Assembly (NCBI GenBank): GCA_964471235.1
Contig: CAYYGL010000143.1
Span: forward strand, 1 to 12,683
Direction of reading: 5' to 3'
Length of the DNA: 12,683 nt
From: CAYYGL01 sp964471235
GTDB taxonomy: Bacteria > Calditrichota > Calditrichia > RBG-13-44-9 > J075
Below, in pieces: positions 6,030-12,683 of this stretch. Positions within the stretch are counted from its first letter, which is position 1. Each line of letters begins with the position of its first letter. The notes below the pieces were generated by a model. It did no database searches, was not told where the DNA came from, and was given only the letters and a program-made list of their open reading frames with translations. A program made the translations under genes and the position numbers.

Positions 6030-6425
6030 TTATTTGACCACAATTGCCGAATCAATATTGGTGAAAATGTTTTCCGTGAGACTCTCGCTATCCATTGCCG
6101 TTACCACGGTGCGGTTATCAATGTTCACGATAAACGCCAGGTTATCCATCAGAATCAGGGAATCATGCACACCTTTTGCCTGTGCCTGCTCCACGGCATT
6201 CACCAGCTTGTTCAGTCGCTGCTCATCCATTTGAATATTTCGGCTGGTTAAGCGGGAACGGGCATGGGCTGAAAAACGGATTTTCTCCGTTTCGTTCAGA
6301 ACTCGTTTTAAGATGTCATGGAACGGCGCCCCTTTTACCGGAATTTTCGGTTTCTGAGTCGGTAAACCGTTTATACCGCCAATCGGGATAAACGGGGGGG
6401 TAATCCCATCCATTTTAGCTGCCAT
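6030..6425 (-). CDS. TIGR02530-type flagellar operon protein
   Basis: A 131-residue protein matching the small flagellar operon family TIGR02530, which in many phyla sits between flgD and flgE. Its molecular role is not established; hook assembly is implied by position. The N-terminus (residues 1-45) is Pro/Gly/Ile-rich. The core signature starts at about residue 50: IRFSAHARSRLTSRNI, then a helix (MDEQRLNKLVNAVEQAQAKG), SLILMDNLAFIVNI and NRTVVTAMD. The start is supported by AAGGAAG 6 nt upstream. It lies 58 nt after flgD and about 193 nt before flgE on the same strand, exactly the expected slot. There is no signal peptide or membrane segment. Confidence 0.85.
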   Translation of the reverse strand: MAAKMDGITPPFIPIGGINGLPTQKPKIPVKGAPFHDILKRVLNETEKIRFSAHARSRLTSRNIQMDEQRLNKLVNAVEQAQAKGVHDSLILMDNLAFIVNIDNRTVVTAMDSESLTENIFTNIDSAIVVK

Positions 6426-6483
6426 GATAACTTCCTTTTCCCCTTGTGTTTCCTGTATTCCTCATTTTTATCATCGTTACCGG

Positions 6484-7155
6484 TTACGGCTGATGAATTT
6501 CATAGACGTCGGACAACCCGATCTCAATTTTCCCCAACATCAACACCGGGCCGTTATCGGCATACCTTAACCCGGTTACCAGCCCGTTGATATAAGACGT
6601 TACCGAGATCGGCTCACCCTGGGAATCCTCCGCTGTAATCCGAACCTGGTAAGTGCCTTCTGCCAGGGTATTGCCGGCGTCATCCTGCCCGTCCCAGGTA
6701 AAGGTACTTTCGCCGGAGGGAACATCCTGCAGTTGGATGGTGCGTCGTACCTGCCCGGTATTGTCCACAATCTCGAGGGTAACTTTATCGGCATTCTGCG
6801 GCAGGTCGTAGACAATTCCGGTGGATTGCTGCCCGTCAAAGTACACCTGGTCGCCAACGGCTCGCACTTCTTTCCCAATTACCGTGGCTGCCATGGTATT
6901 GTTAATGGATGTTGCCAGCAGGTAATTGGCATCCAGGCTGGCTTTCAACGTTTCATCGATATTTGACAGTTGTTCTACCGAACTGAACTGTGCCAGTTGG
7001 GCGCTGAAATCCGTGGCATCCAGAGGATTCAACGGGTCCTGGTAGCTGAGCTGCTTCACCAATAATTTTAAAAAATCATCCTTCCCCAACACCTGCTCGG
7101 AAGTGGGTGAAGACGGGGCATTGTTGAATGCATTGTTGACATTTGTAACTTCCAT
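6484..7155 (-). CDS. flgD: Flagellar hook-capping protein FlgD
   Basis: The scaffold that caps the growing hook and permits FlgE polymerisation; it is removed once the hook is complete. The N-terminal FlgD signature is clear: LGKDDFLKLLVKQLSYQDP, NPLDATDFSAQLAQFSSVEQ (residues 23-62). A helical stretch follows, then the FlgD Ig-like/FlgD-TTR region, with STFTWDGQDDAGNTLAEGTY at about residues 149-168 as its marker. Length (223 aa) is normal. The start has a strong ribosome site (AAAGGAG, 6 nt upstream) and lies 52 nt after fliK. Adjacency to fliK and flgE fits a hook-assembly cluster. No anomalies are seen. Confidence 0.95.
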   Translation of the reverse strand: MEVTNVNNAFNNAPSSPTSEQVLGKDDFLKLLVKQLSYQDPLNPLDATDFSAQLAQFSSVEQLSNIDETLKASLDANYLLATSINNTMAATVIGKEVRAVGDQVYFDGQQSTGIVYDLPQNADKVTLEIVDNTGQVRRTIQLQDVPSGESTFTWDGQDDAGNTLAEGTYQVRITAEDSQGEPISVTSYINGLVTGLRYADNGPVLMLGKIEIGLSDVYEIHQP

Positions 7156-7207
7156 AAATTCTCCTTTACTTTATATTGAGTAACCAAATCTCTCTTCATC
7201 AAACGCC

Positions 7208-9547
7208 TTATATCATCATATCCACCAGACTGTCTTGATCCGGCTGGATCGCAATTCCTTCATTTTCCATTGCCACCACATTATTTTCGGAAACTTTTGA
7301 ACTGCTTTTTCGCTTCCCGTTTTCCTGCCATTCCTTATACAGATTATTCGGTGCCGCAAATTGCTGTTGAAATGAGACATCAAAATCCTGAAGATGGATG
7401 CCCAGGCTGTGCAAGCGTTCGGTCAACCGATTCATGTTCAGCCGGATTAACCGGGCGGCATCATCACTGCTGGTTTCGATTTTCCCCTTTAACCCATCTT
7501 TTTCCAGACGCAGTTGAATTCGCAATAGCCCCAAATGCTGAGGTTGCAGACGAATCAAAATTTGCCGGGGTTGACCGGGGGGTAATTGGACAAGCTGCCG
7601 ATGGGTTTGATGAATGATTTCGGCAATTTCTCCGGTAAATCTTCCTGTGGATATAGTGGAAATCCGGAAAACAGGTGTCTGGGTCCGGGAAGCACTCCCA
7701 TGGGCGATGGTTTGTCCTGCCGGAAACCTACCCTTTTGCCCCTGACTGCGGAATGAATTGTGCCGGGTTTTTGCCCCCTTTTTTGAAAATCGTTCCATCT
7801 CCAGGGAAACATCCGGCTCCGGAAATTCCGGAGAAGCCCCCTCGCTTACCATTCCTCCGGATTTTCTCACTGTTTCTCCCGGAAGCGAGATATCGGGAAT
7901 GTTACTTTCGGTTCCCGGTAAGATGGTACGGCTTGTTTTTCCGGACTGGGGGGGCATGATCATTAACACCGTATAAAGCACCGGCTGAGGGGACTGATTG
8001 GTAAAATCACCAGAGGAGGGTTGGAATATCGACTGGGAGGAAATTATCCGGTGCTCTGTACCCCTGTCGGTCATGGCTTTCATTTGCCCATTTCCGGAGA
8101 GATTCTCAGATGCCGTTTCCGAATTCACTACAAACAATTGATCAACCCGAGGCGGGATTGTTACGTTGCTTGCTGCCGGGTTATTTAACAAGTGAGGCAA
8201 AAGATTTGCGGAAGGTATCGAAACAGCTCCGGACGGTTTTAGCTGAACTCCCCGGAATTCCACGGTGAAAACCGGCTTTTGCCTTAACAACATCCGCTGG
8301 AGTTGGGGAGCATTCTCCGAATCCGTATCCAATAGCGGCGGAATGGAGCTCCCGACTACGGGTTGAGTCGTTTGAACTGCCGGTTTGGCAGGGGACCGGG
8401 TCAAAGGATGTTTATGAAATACCGGGAACCTTACCGTGGGCAAATACGGGTCTACCGTCCGTATCGTATTTTTAGGAACACCACTCCGATGGGAAGCCAA
8501 TACATCTTTATCAAAAGTTTCTGACGAATAACCCATCACCAGGGTTGCCCCGGGAAAAAACTGTCTGAGCAAGTTCGAGGAGAAAGTATTCTCTGTACCG
8601 GGCAGGGTAGTTTGAGTGCCCGGATAAGCCTGCCGGAGATTCTCTGCTACCGGTTGGGCATCAGAAAGATTTTGGGTACGATGTGCTGCCTGCCGACCCG
8701 GGGTGTTATCTATGACAGGCCGCTGATAAACCTGATTGTTGTCATCTCCGACTATCGAAGTATCTGTAGACATGGATGCTCCAATGCCCGGAGACCGGGG
8801 CTTCCCCGCACCCGGAGAGACGGATTTCATATTCGGAACAGACACTGTAGAATAGAATGAAGGCGACATTCGGGAATTTATCAGAGGAAAGACACCACTT
8901 CCTGGGGATGGCGCTGTCGTCTTCATCGCCCGGGCAGGGTGATGAAGCCCCAATTCCGGGTATCCACGATTCTCACCCGGTAAATGCTGCTCACCCTCCG
9001 GCAACATTTCTGTTTGGGTCGCAATGCCATCCGGGAATTGAATCTGCACCGGAAGCACTTCCGTTGCTTTCCCATCCTGAATTTTGACCAGGGCAGCCGG
9101 TAAGGATACAGCAGGGTGAGGAGCCGCATCTTTATCCGAAGTTGAAGTGGCTCCCATCTCCCGGGGAGTCGTAGAAAAACCAAAATTTTCCGTAGGAAGT
9201 AGAAAGCTGTTAACAGCGAACAGCGGATTGGGTTCCGGGGAGTTGGCAGGGAAAGATATCTTCAGGGGAACCTCCGATTGAAATAACCGGTACCCGGGGT
9301 GGCTTTTCTGTAACCAGTCGTTGAACCGGTTTAAGAAAAGTTGAGTTTCCCCTCCGTTGCCAGAGACTGATTTCAACGCCGGAACGGAAATATTTTTCGG
9401 ATTCTCCGGGTGGAATGGAAGCGATACCAATAGGCTGGAAAAATCAACGGCATTTGCAACGATTTGTCTCTCAAAACGCCACCCCGGTGCTTTACCGGCG
9501 GTTATCAACATCTTTGGTGATAATATTGTGAACATCCGGTTCACCAT
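7208..9547 (-). CDS. fliK: Flagellar hook-length control protein FliK (very large)
   Basis: A secreted molecular ruler that measures hook length and, through its C-terminal domain, switches FlhB export specificity from hook to filament substrates. The C-terminal Flg_hook domain lies at about residues 639-734: EIAEIIHQTHRQLVQL, PRQILIRLQPQHLGLLRIQL and LHSLGIHLQDFDVSF. PQHLGLLRIQL is the usual core motif. The preceding 600 residues are Pro/Ser/Thr/Gly-rich and low in order, as expected of the stretched ruler part. At 779 aa it is nearly twice the enteric protein (about 405), in parallel with the long FlgE. The ATG at 9547 has AGGA in fair position upstream (CAGGATGAACGAAAA), and a sigma-28-like promoter candidate sits 35 nt before it. 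It is apparently the first gene of the operon. Confidence 0.9.
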   Translation of the reverse strand: MVNRMFTILSPKMLITAGKAPGWRFERQIVANAVDFSSLLVSLPFHPENPKNISVPALKSVSGNGGETQLFLNRFNDWLQKSHPGYRLFQSEVPLKISFPANSPEPNPLFAVNSFLLPTENFGFSTTPREMGATSTSDKDAAPHPAVSLPAALVKIQDGKATEVLPVQIQFPDGIATQTEMLPEGEQHLPGENRGYPELGLHHPARAMKTTAPSPGSGVFPLINSRMSPSFYSTVSVPNMKSVSPGAGKPRSPGIGASMSTDTSIVGDDNNQVYQRPVIDNTPGRQAAHRTQNLSDAQPVAENLRQAYPGTQTTLPGTENTFSSNLLRQFFPGATLVMGYSSETFDKDVLASHRSGVPKNTIRTVDPYLPTVRFPVFHKHPLTRSPAKPAVQTTQPVVGSSIPPLLDTDSENAPQLQRMLLRQKPVFTVEFRGVQLKPSGAVSIPSANLLPHLLNNPAASNVTIPPRVDQLFVVNSETASENLSGNGQMKAMTDRGTEHRIISSQSIFQPSSGDFTNQSPQPVLYTVLMIMPPQSGKTSRTILPGTESNIPDISLPGETVRKSGGMVSEGASPEFPEPDVSLEMERFSKKGAKTRHNSFRSQGQKGRFPAGQTIAHGSASRTQTPVFRISTISTGRFTGEIAEIIHQTHRQLVQLPPGQPRQILIRLQPQHLGLLRIQLRLEKDGLKGKIETSSDDAARLIRLNMNRLTERLHSLGIHLQDFDVSFQQQFAAPNNLYKEWQENGKRKSSSKVSENNVVAMENEGIAIQPDQDSLVDMMI

Positions 9548-9580
9548 TTTTCGTTCATCCTGAACAATTTACTTTTCCTA

Positions 9581-9607
9581 TCATCGTTTATGTAAATTTG
9601 AACTTGA
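9581..9607 (-). promoter_or_regulatory. Candidate sigma-28 (FliA/SigD-type) promoter for the fliK operon
   Basis: On the minus strand TCAAGTTC (9607-9600), an exact 11-nt spacer, and AACGATGA (9588-9581) compare with the sigma-28 consensus TAAAGTTT-N11-GCCGATAA: 6 of 8 and 5 of 8 matches. A transcript would start about 25 nt before the fliK ATG. Matches are imperfect, so this is a candidate only. Confidence 0.4.
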
Positions 9608-9751
9608 GTGAGGAAACAAAGATGCCCGGGAGAAGCGGGGATAATCAGCATTCCTCTCATCGATTCATCATCGGAAAAACAGCGGGTGAAACAAATCGAC
9701 CTAAGGGGTGGATGAAAAAGGATTTGCACCATCCTCCACGAGCAGGAATTT

Positions 9752-9810
9752 CAGGTAAACGGCTAAAGGGGGATGAAGAAAGCCTGTTCAACTAAGGGAT
9801 ACCCGGTTCC
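9752..9810 (+). promoter_or_regulatory. Weak candidate for a c-di-GMP-I (GEMM) riboswitch-like aptamer
   Basis: Blocks occur in the aptamer's order: GGTAAAC (9754-9760), a TAAA loop, GGGATGAAGAAAGCC (9770-9784), ACTAAGGGATA and CCCGGTTCC (9791-9810). Compare the family consensus GGCAAACC, a GAAA tetraloop, GGGACGCAAAGCC, CUAAGG and GCCGGGUUGCC. The P2 stem does not pair well, and the ACGCAAAGCC core has a two-base expansion. It may be degenerate or a chance match. The setting upstream of a chemoreceptor is typical for this class. Confidence 0.2.
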
Positions 9811-9817
9811 ATACGGT

Positions 9818-9839
9818 GGGGGATTGTTAATGATCCCCC
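9818..9839. other. Strong GC-rich hairpin in the divergent region
   Basis: GGGGGAT (9818-9824) and ATCCCCC (9833-9839) form a perfect 7-bp stem with an 8-nt loop. No T-run follows on either strand. The right half overlaps the -35 part of the candidate plus-strand promoter, so it could be an operator-like palindrome or the expression platform of an upstream leader. Confidence 0.45.
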
Positions 9840-9854
9840 GGGAAATGTCGATAA
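9828..9854 (+). promoter_or_regulatory. Candidate sigma-28 promoter for the binding-protein/chemoreceptor operon
   Basis: TAATGATC (9828-9835), an 11-nt spacer, and GTCGATAA (9847-9854). The -10 part matches GCCGATAA at 7 of 8 positions and the -35 part matches TAAAGTTT at 5 of 8, with the canonical spacing. A transcript would carry a leader of nearly 200 nt before 10055. Chemoreceptor genes are typical sigma-28 targets. Confidence 0.4.
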
Positions 9855-10054
9855 AATGAGTGTTGTTGATAAGCTGAAACAAGGAAGTTAAAGACATGAG
9901 CGCATTGGCAGAAAACTCCCATTGGACGGGGAAAATCCACTTGAGTCACCTCTCCCCTTTTTCCGCATACTCATACTCCTGAGATCGATTAAATAATTTC
10001 ACAAATGGGATAGCTGCCGTTGGATTTGTGTATTCATTTAACCGAGAGGGAACT

Positions 10055-10630
10055 ATGAAACGGACATGGATGTTGCTTTTCACCCTGATATTTATTCTAA
10101 TATCATCTCACCCGGGATTTTATGCCAATTCCGGCAAGGTCACCCCGCTGCAACAATTATATGTGATGAAAGAGCTTTTTTCGGAATTGCATACGGTTGG
10201 AATCATTCTGAACAAAAACACCGTGGACCGGGAGTCTCTACTCCCCCGCTTACAAAGAGCCTCCGCCCAGTTGGGGTTAAAGTTGGTGATTGCTGAGATA
10301 AAAGAATTGAAAGATATTGCGACGAATTTTAGAAACTTGACGGACAACCACCAGGTAAAGGCCGTGTTAATATTGGATAATGATAATATCATCGGGAGTG
10401 AAATCGGTAAAAAATATTTGATCAAACAATCGACTTTGAACAACATCCCTTTATTTGCTCCTGCCAGGGAATGGGTCAATGAAGGGGCCCTTCTATACAT
10501 CTATAAAGAGGGGAATAAAACCGCTTTGTATGTTAACAAAAAAACTGCCGAGGTTTTATCCGTGACCATACCGGAAAAATACCTTGAGAACACCCAATTT
10601 TTTGCAATGAACGAGACAAACGGAGAATAA
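10055..10630 (+). CDS. Secreted protein resembling one lobe of an ABC-type substrate-binding protein
   Basis: A 191-residue exported protein. The signal peptide is MKRTWMLLFTLIFILISS with likely cleavage after FYA (about residue 24). The mature part opens a Rossmann-like alternation: HTVGIILNKNTV, LGLKLVIAEI, VKAVLILDNDNIIGSE, then NIPLFAPAREWVNEGALLYI and the end region AEVLSVTIPEKY. The order 'VGII…VIAEI…D.iigs…iPlfap…v.eGAL' resembles PF04392 (TrpX/DUF534) substrate-binding proteins, but only about one lobe is present; the usual length is near 320 aa. The start at 10055 is chosen for GAGAGGGA just upstream and the signal peptide; an upstream GTG would spoil the signal. It ends 2 nt before the chemoreceptor, so the two are almost certainly co-translated. 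A ligand-presenting partner or accessory sensor for that receptor is a reasonable inference. The match to PF04392 is by eye. Confidence 0.7.
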   Translation: MKRTWMLLFTLIFILISSHPGFYANSGKVTPLQQLYVMKELFSELHTVGIILNKNTVDRESLLPRLQRASAQLGLKLVIAEIKELKDIATNFRNLTDNHQVKAVLILDNDNIIGSEIGKKYLIKQSTLNNIPLFAPAREWVNEGALLYIYKEGNKTALYVNKKTAEVLSVTIPEKYLENTQFFAMNETNGE

Positions 10631-10632
10631 CA

Positions 10633-12498
10633 ATGAGGGTATTAAAACGTTTTGCAGAGTTGAGTCTCCGGAAAAAGTTTATCGGTTTAATCCTTATCAC
10701 CATGGTCATTAATTGGCTGTTTTTACTGTGTTTTCACCAATATGCTATCAAGATTACCCGAACGGAATTTGAGAAACGGGGAAAATTATTAACCAGAACA
10801 ATTGCCACCCAGTCGGTATATAACCTGGTAATGGAAGACCGGGAGAGTCTCCAAAAAACAATAGATAATTTACTGACGACACATGATGCCAATGCAGCGG
10901 CATTTTATAACAAAACCGGGGAAATCATTGCCGGAAAAAACCTGGATTTACTGAAATTGGATTTGACCAGTATACGAAATATGGAGCATAGCATACAATG
11001 GGGAAAAACCATTAACGATATCCCGGTCTTAGTGTCAATCGAAAAAATAACTTACCAGACAAATCATGAAGATGTTGGTTACTTTCTGGTCTCCATTCCG
11101 GCAAATTCCATCCGGGAACAGAAAATTACCGCCTGGTGGATTTCTGCATTCGGAATTATAGCCTTTGTTGCGTTTATGGGGGTCTTGATGATTTTTCTCA
11201 ACAAATATATTATCACTCCCATCCTTAATTTAAACCAGGCCGCCCGGGAAGTAGCCGATGGAAATTTTGATTACAGCATTGAATGTTATAGTCGGGATGA
11301 GATCGGGTCCTTATATGAATCGTTTCAGACCATGCTTACCCGCAGCAAAACATTATTGAATGAATTGAAAGAAAAGCAGGAAGAAGCGGAGAAAGCCCGT
11401 GATTATGCCGAGATGATGCAACAACGGAGTGAAGAACAACAGGAATATCTGGAAGAACAATTTCAGAGAATCGAAGCTGTTATATCGGCTGCCACGGCAG
11501 GGGACCTGACAATGGAGTTGGAAGTCAAACGGGAAGATGTGGTCGGCAAACTGATGATGAAGATAAATCAGATGGTGGCAGACCTGCGGAACATCATTAC
11601 CGAAGTGCATACCGCCGGCAAATCAATATCCCAGGCGTCATCGGAGATTGCCACATCTGCCGAGGGCATGTTTTCCGGGGCGAAGGAACAAGCAGAACAA
11701 ACCACCGAGGTAGCGGCTGCTATCGAAGAAATGTCGCGTACCATTCTGGAATCATCTCAAAATGCTGCCGAGGCAGTAGAGATTGCCCGTGGAGCTTCTG
11801 ATCTGGCAAACAAAGGGGAGAAAGTGTTTGAAGAGACGCTGGAAGGGATGAAAAAAATAGCCGAGATCGTTACCCAGGCTGCCAAAACTGTCGATGCGCT
11901 GGGAAAATCCAGTATTCAGATTGGTGAAATAATCCAGGTAATCGATGACATTGCCGACCAGACCAATTTATTGGCATTAAATGCTGCCATCGAAGCGGCC
12001 CGTGCCGGGGAACATGGTCGAGGATTCGCCGTGGTAGCCGATGAAGTTCGCAAATTGGCGGAACGCACTACCGCTGCAACCAAAGAAATCGGGGAGATGA
12101 TTACCCGAATCCAACAGGAAACGGATCTGGTGGTTCAATCCATGACCCGGGGAACTTCCGAAGTGAAGAAAGGTATGACCCTGGCAGATAAAGCCGGCGA
12201 GAGTCTGAAAGAAATTATCTCATCCGTAAATGACATCGTCAACCGGATTAATCAAATTGCGGCGGCAACCCATGAGCAATCTTCGGCCAGTGAGGAAATT
12301 TCTCGTAACGTGGAGCGGATCTCTTCAGTAGCGGATCAAATCTCCCAGGCGACCCAGAACCTGGCATTTACATCGGAAAATTTAAATGGATTAACCGAAC
12401 ATCTGAAAGCCCTTATTGAGCGGTTTCAACTTGAGAAAGGGGTACATGCGGTAGAATACCGTGACAGCGGAAATGGAAAGCCGTATGTTGCCAATTAA
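10633..12498 (+). CDS. Methyl-accepting chemotaxis protein
   Basis: A 621-residue transmembrane chemoreceptor that passes ligand signals to CheA/CheW. Membrane segments lie at about residues 13-33 and 165-193, and a periplasmic sensor of about 130 residues lies between them. The sensor has a Cache/PAS-like pattern (TQSVYNLVMEDRESLQ, AAAFYNKTGEIIAG, GYFLVSIP). A HAMP domain follows at about 193-245 (PILNLNQAAREVADGNF, RDEIGSLYESF), then a Glu-rich coiled coil (246-280) and a second HAMP-like unit at about 281-325 (SAATAGDLTMELEVKREDVV). The signalling hairpin tip is fully conserved at about 436-478 (ADQTNLLALNAAIEAARAGE, GRGFAVVADEVRKLAERT). The C-terminus ends GNGKPYVAN with no NWETF-type pentapeptide, so CheR/CheB tethering is not expected. 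The start has GGAGAATAA upstream. It forms an operon with the small secreted protein before it. Confidence 0.95.
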   Translation: MRVLKRFAELSLRKKFIGLILITMVINWLFLLCFHQYAIKITRTEFEKRGKLLTRTIATQSVYNLVMEDRESLQKTIDNLLTTHDANAAAFYNKTGEIIAGKNLDLLKLDLTSIRNMEHSIQWGKTINDIPVLVSIEKITYQTNHEDVGYFLVSIPANSIREQKITAWWISAFGIIAFVAFMGVLMIFLNKYIITPILNLNQAAREVADGNFDYSIECYSRDEIGSLYESFQTMLTRSKTLLNELKEKQEEAEKARDYAEMMQQRSEEQQEYLEEQFQRIEAVISAATAGDLTMELEVKREDVVGKLMMKINQMVADLRNIITEVHTAGKSISQASSEIATSAEGMFSGAKEQAEQTTEVAAAIEEMSRTILESSQNAAEAVEIARGASDLANKGEKVFEETLEGMKKIAEIVTQAAKTVDALGKSSIQIGEIIQVIDDIADQTNLLALNAAIEAARAGEHGRGFAVVADEVRKLAERTTAATKEIGEMITRIQQETDLVVQSMTRGTSEVKKGMTLADKAGESLKEIISSVNDIVNRINQIAAATHEQSSASEEISRNVERISSVADQISQATQNLAFTSENLNGLTEHLKALIERFQLEKGVHAVEYRDSGNGKPYVAN

Positions 12499-12583
12499 TT
12501 CACGATGAGGGTTTGGATAAAGATGGGGAAAACCAAAGGCGAAAGCAAAGATTCGCAATTGCCCGGAGCAGGGATGGATACAG

Positions 12584-12610
12584 AAGTGAAACACCTATGG
12601 TGTGTCACTT
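12584..12610. repeat. Long stem-loop downstream of the chemoreceptor
   Basis: AAGTGAAACACC (12584-12595) pairs with GGTGTGTCACTT (12599-12610), 12 bp with one mismatch and a TAT loop. It is followed by AAAAAA rather than T, so it is not a canonical terminator for the plus-strand operon. The 10-mer TGTGTCACTT at its right arm recurs at 2561-2570. Otherwise 12499-12683 shows no gene; GGGG/CCCC arms at 12654-12668 could form a further weak hairpin. Confidence 0.5.
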
Positions 12611-12683
12611 AAAAAAGGGCGCATGACCAATTGCACAACTCAAAAAAGATCAGGGGATTCCTGCCCCAATGACGACGTCACCA

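Larger units (their letters stand above)
9608..10054. other. Divergent intergenic region between fliK and the chemoreceptor operon
   Basis: About 450 bp with no convincing gene. It holds a strong hairpin, a plus-strand sigma-28-like promoter candidate and a weak c-di-GMP-I aptamer-like stretch, listed separately. In addition, CACAAAT (10000-10006) pairs with ATTTGTG (10024-10030) around a 17-nt loop, which would form a leader hairpin ending 24 nt before the start codon at 10055. The short open frames here lack ribosome sites. Confidence 0.6.

Noticed and set aside
9541..9732. Minus-strand 63-codon ORF upstream of fliK
   Set aside because: It overlaps the fliK start region in another frame, has no ribosome site and no recognisable protein character.
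9598..9795. 65-codon plus-strand ORF in the divergent intergenic region
   Set aside because: It starts at TTG without a ribosome site, has low-hydrophobicity shadow-like composition, and overlaps the candidate fliK promoter and the aptamer-like stretch.
12584..12668. Intrinsic terminator for the chemoreceptor operon
   Set aside because: The stem-loops are followed by A-rich or mixed sequence, not a T-tract.
1..12683. tRNA, rRNA or intact insertion sequence
   Set aside because: No cloverleaf with a conserved T-loop was seen, there is no rRNA-like block, and no complete transposase with paired terminal repeats.

Overview
The window joins two very different pieces of DNA. From about 2.6 kb to the right end it is a moderate-GC, tightly organised flagellar and chemotaxis locus. 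From 1 to about 2.6 kb it is a lower-GC stretch of gene debris. The gene set (FlbD, the TIGR02530-type flagellar operon protein, a very large FliK, a long FlgE) fits a motile, probably diderm bacterium outside the classic enteric type. The order fliK-flgD-TIGR02530-flgE-flbD-motA is known from spirochaetes, Firmicutes and several deep-branching phyla, so the phylum cannot be fixed from this sequence; an FCB-side lineage is only a guess.

Left region (1-2633). An AT-rich unknown ORF is cut at about 670, where a decayed RHS/YD-repeat gene end begins. The RHS remnant can be followed to 1429 through three reading frames. At three places the frame break coincides with an extra segment of exactly 22 nt made of two 11-nt mini-hairpins (4-nt arms, 3-nt loop). 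Removing each segment restores the RHS core motifs. A fourth, larger palindrome cluster follows. Behind the RHS remnant lie a small multi-pass membrane protein, an unrecognised fragment, and a second small membrane protein that appears frameshifted. This looks like the eroded tail of a polymorphic-toxin-like locus with small cargo genes.

Flagellar operon (minus strand, read 9547 to 2634): fliK (hook-length ruler), flgD (hook cap), the TIGR02530 protein, flgE (hook), flbD and motA (stator). A sigma-28-like promoter candidate lies just upstream of fliK. flbD and motA overlap by 4 nt. Two strong stem-loops separate flgE from flbD. motB, which normally follows motA, is absent; the debris region begins where it should be.

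Right region (9548-12683). A roughly 500-bp divergent intergenic region holds sigma-28-like promoter candidates in both directions, a strong hairpin, and a stretch that loosely resembles a c-di-GMP-I (GEMM) aptamer. It is followed by a two-gene plus-strand operon: a secreted small protein resembling one lobe of PF04392-type ABC substrate-binding proteins, and a full-length methyl-accepting chemotaxis protein 2 nt downstream. The likely theme is that hook and stator genes on one side, and a ligand-binding protein plus its chemoreceptor on the other, are co-controlled as flagellar-class genes.
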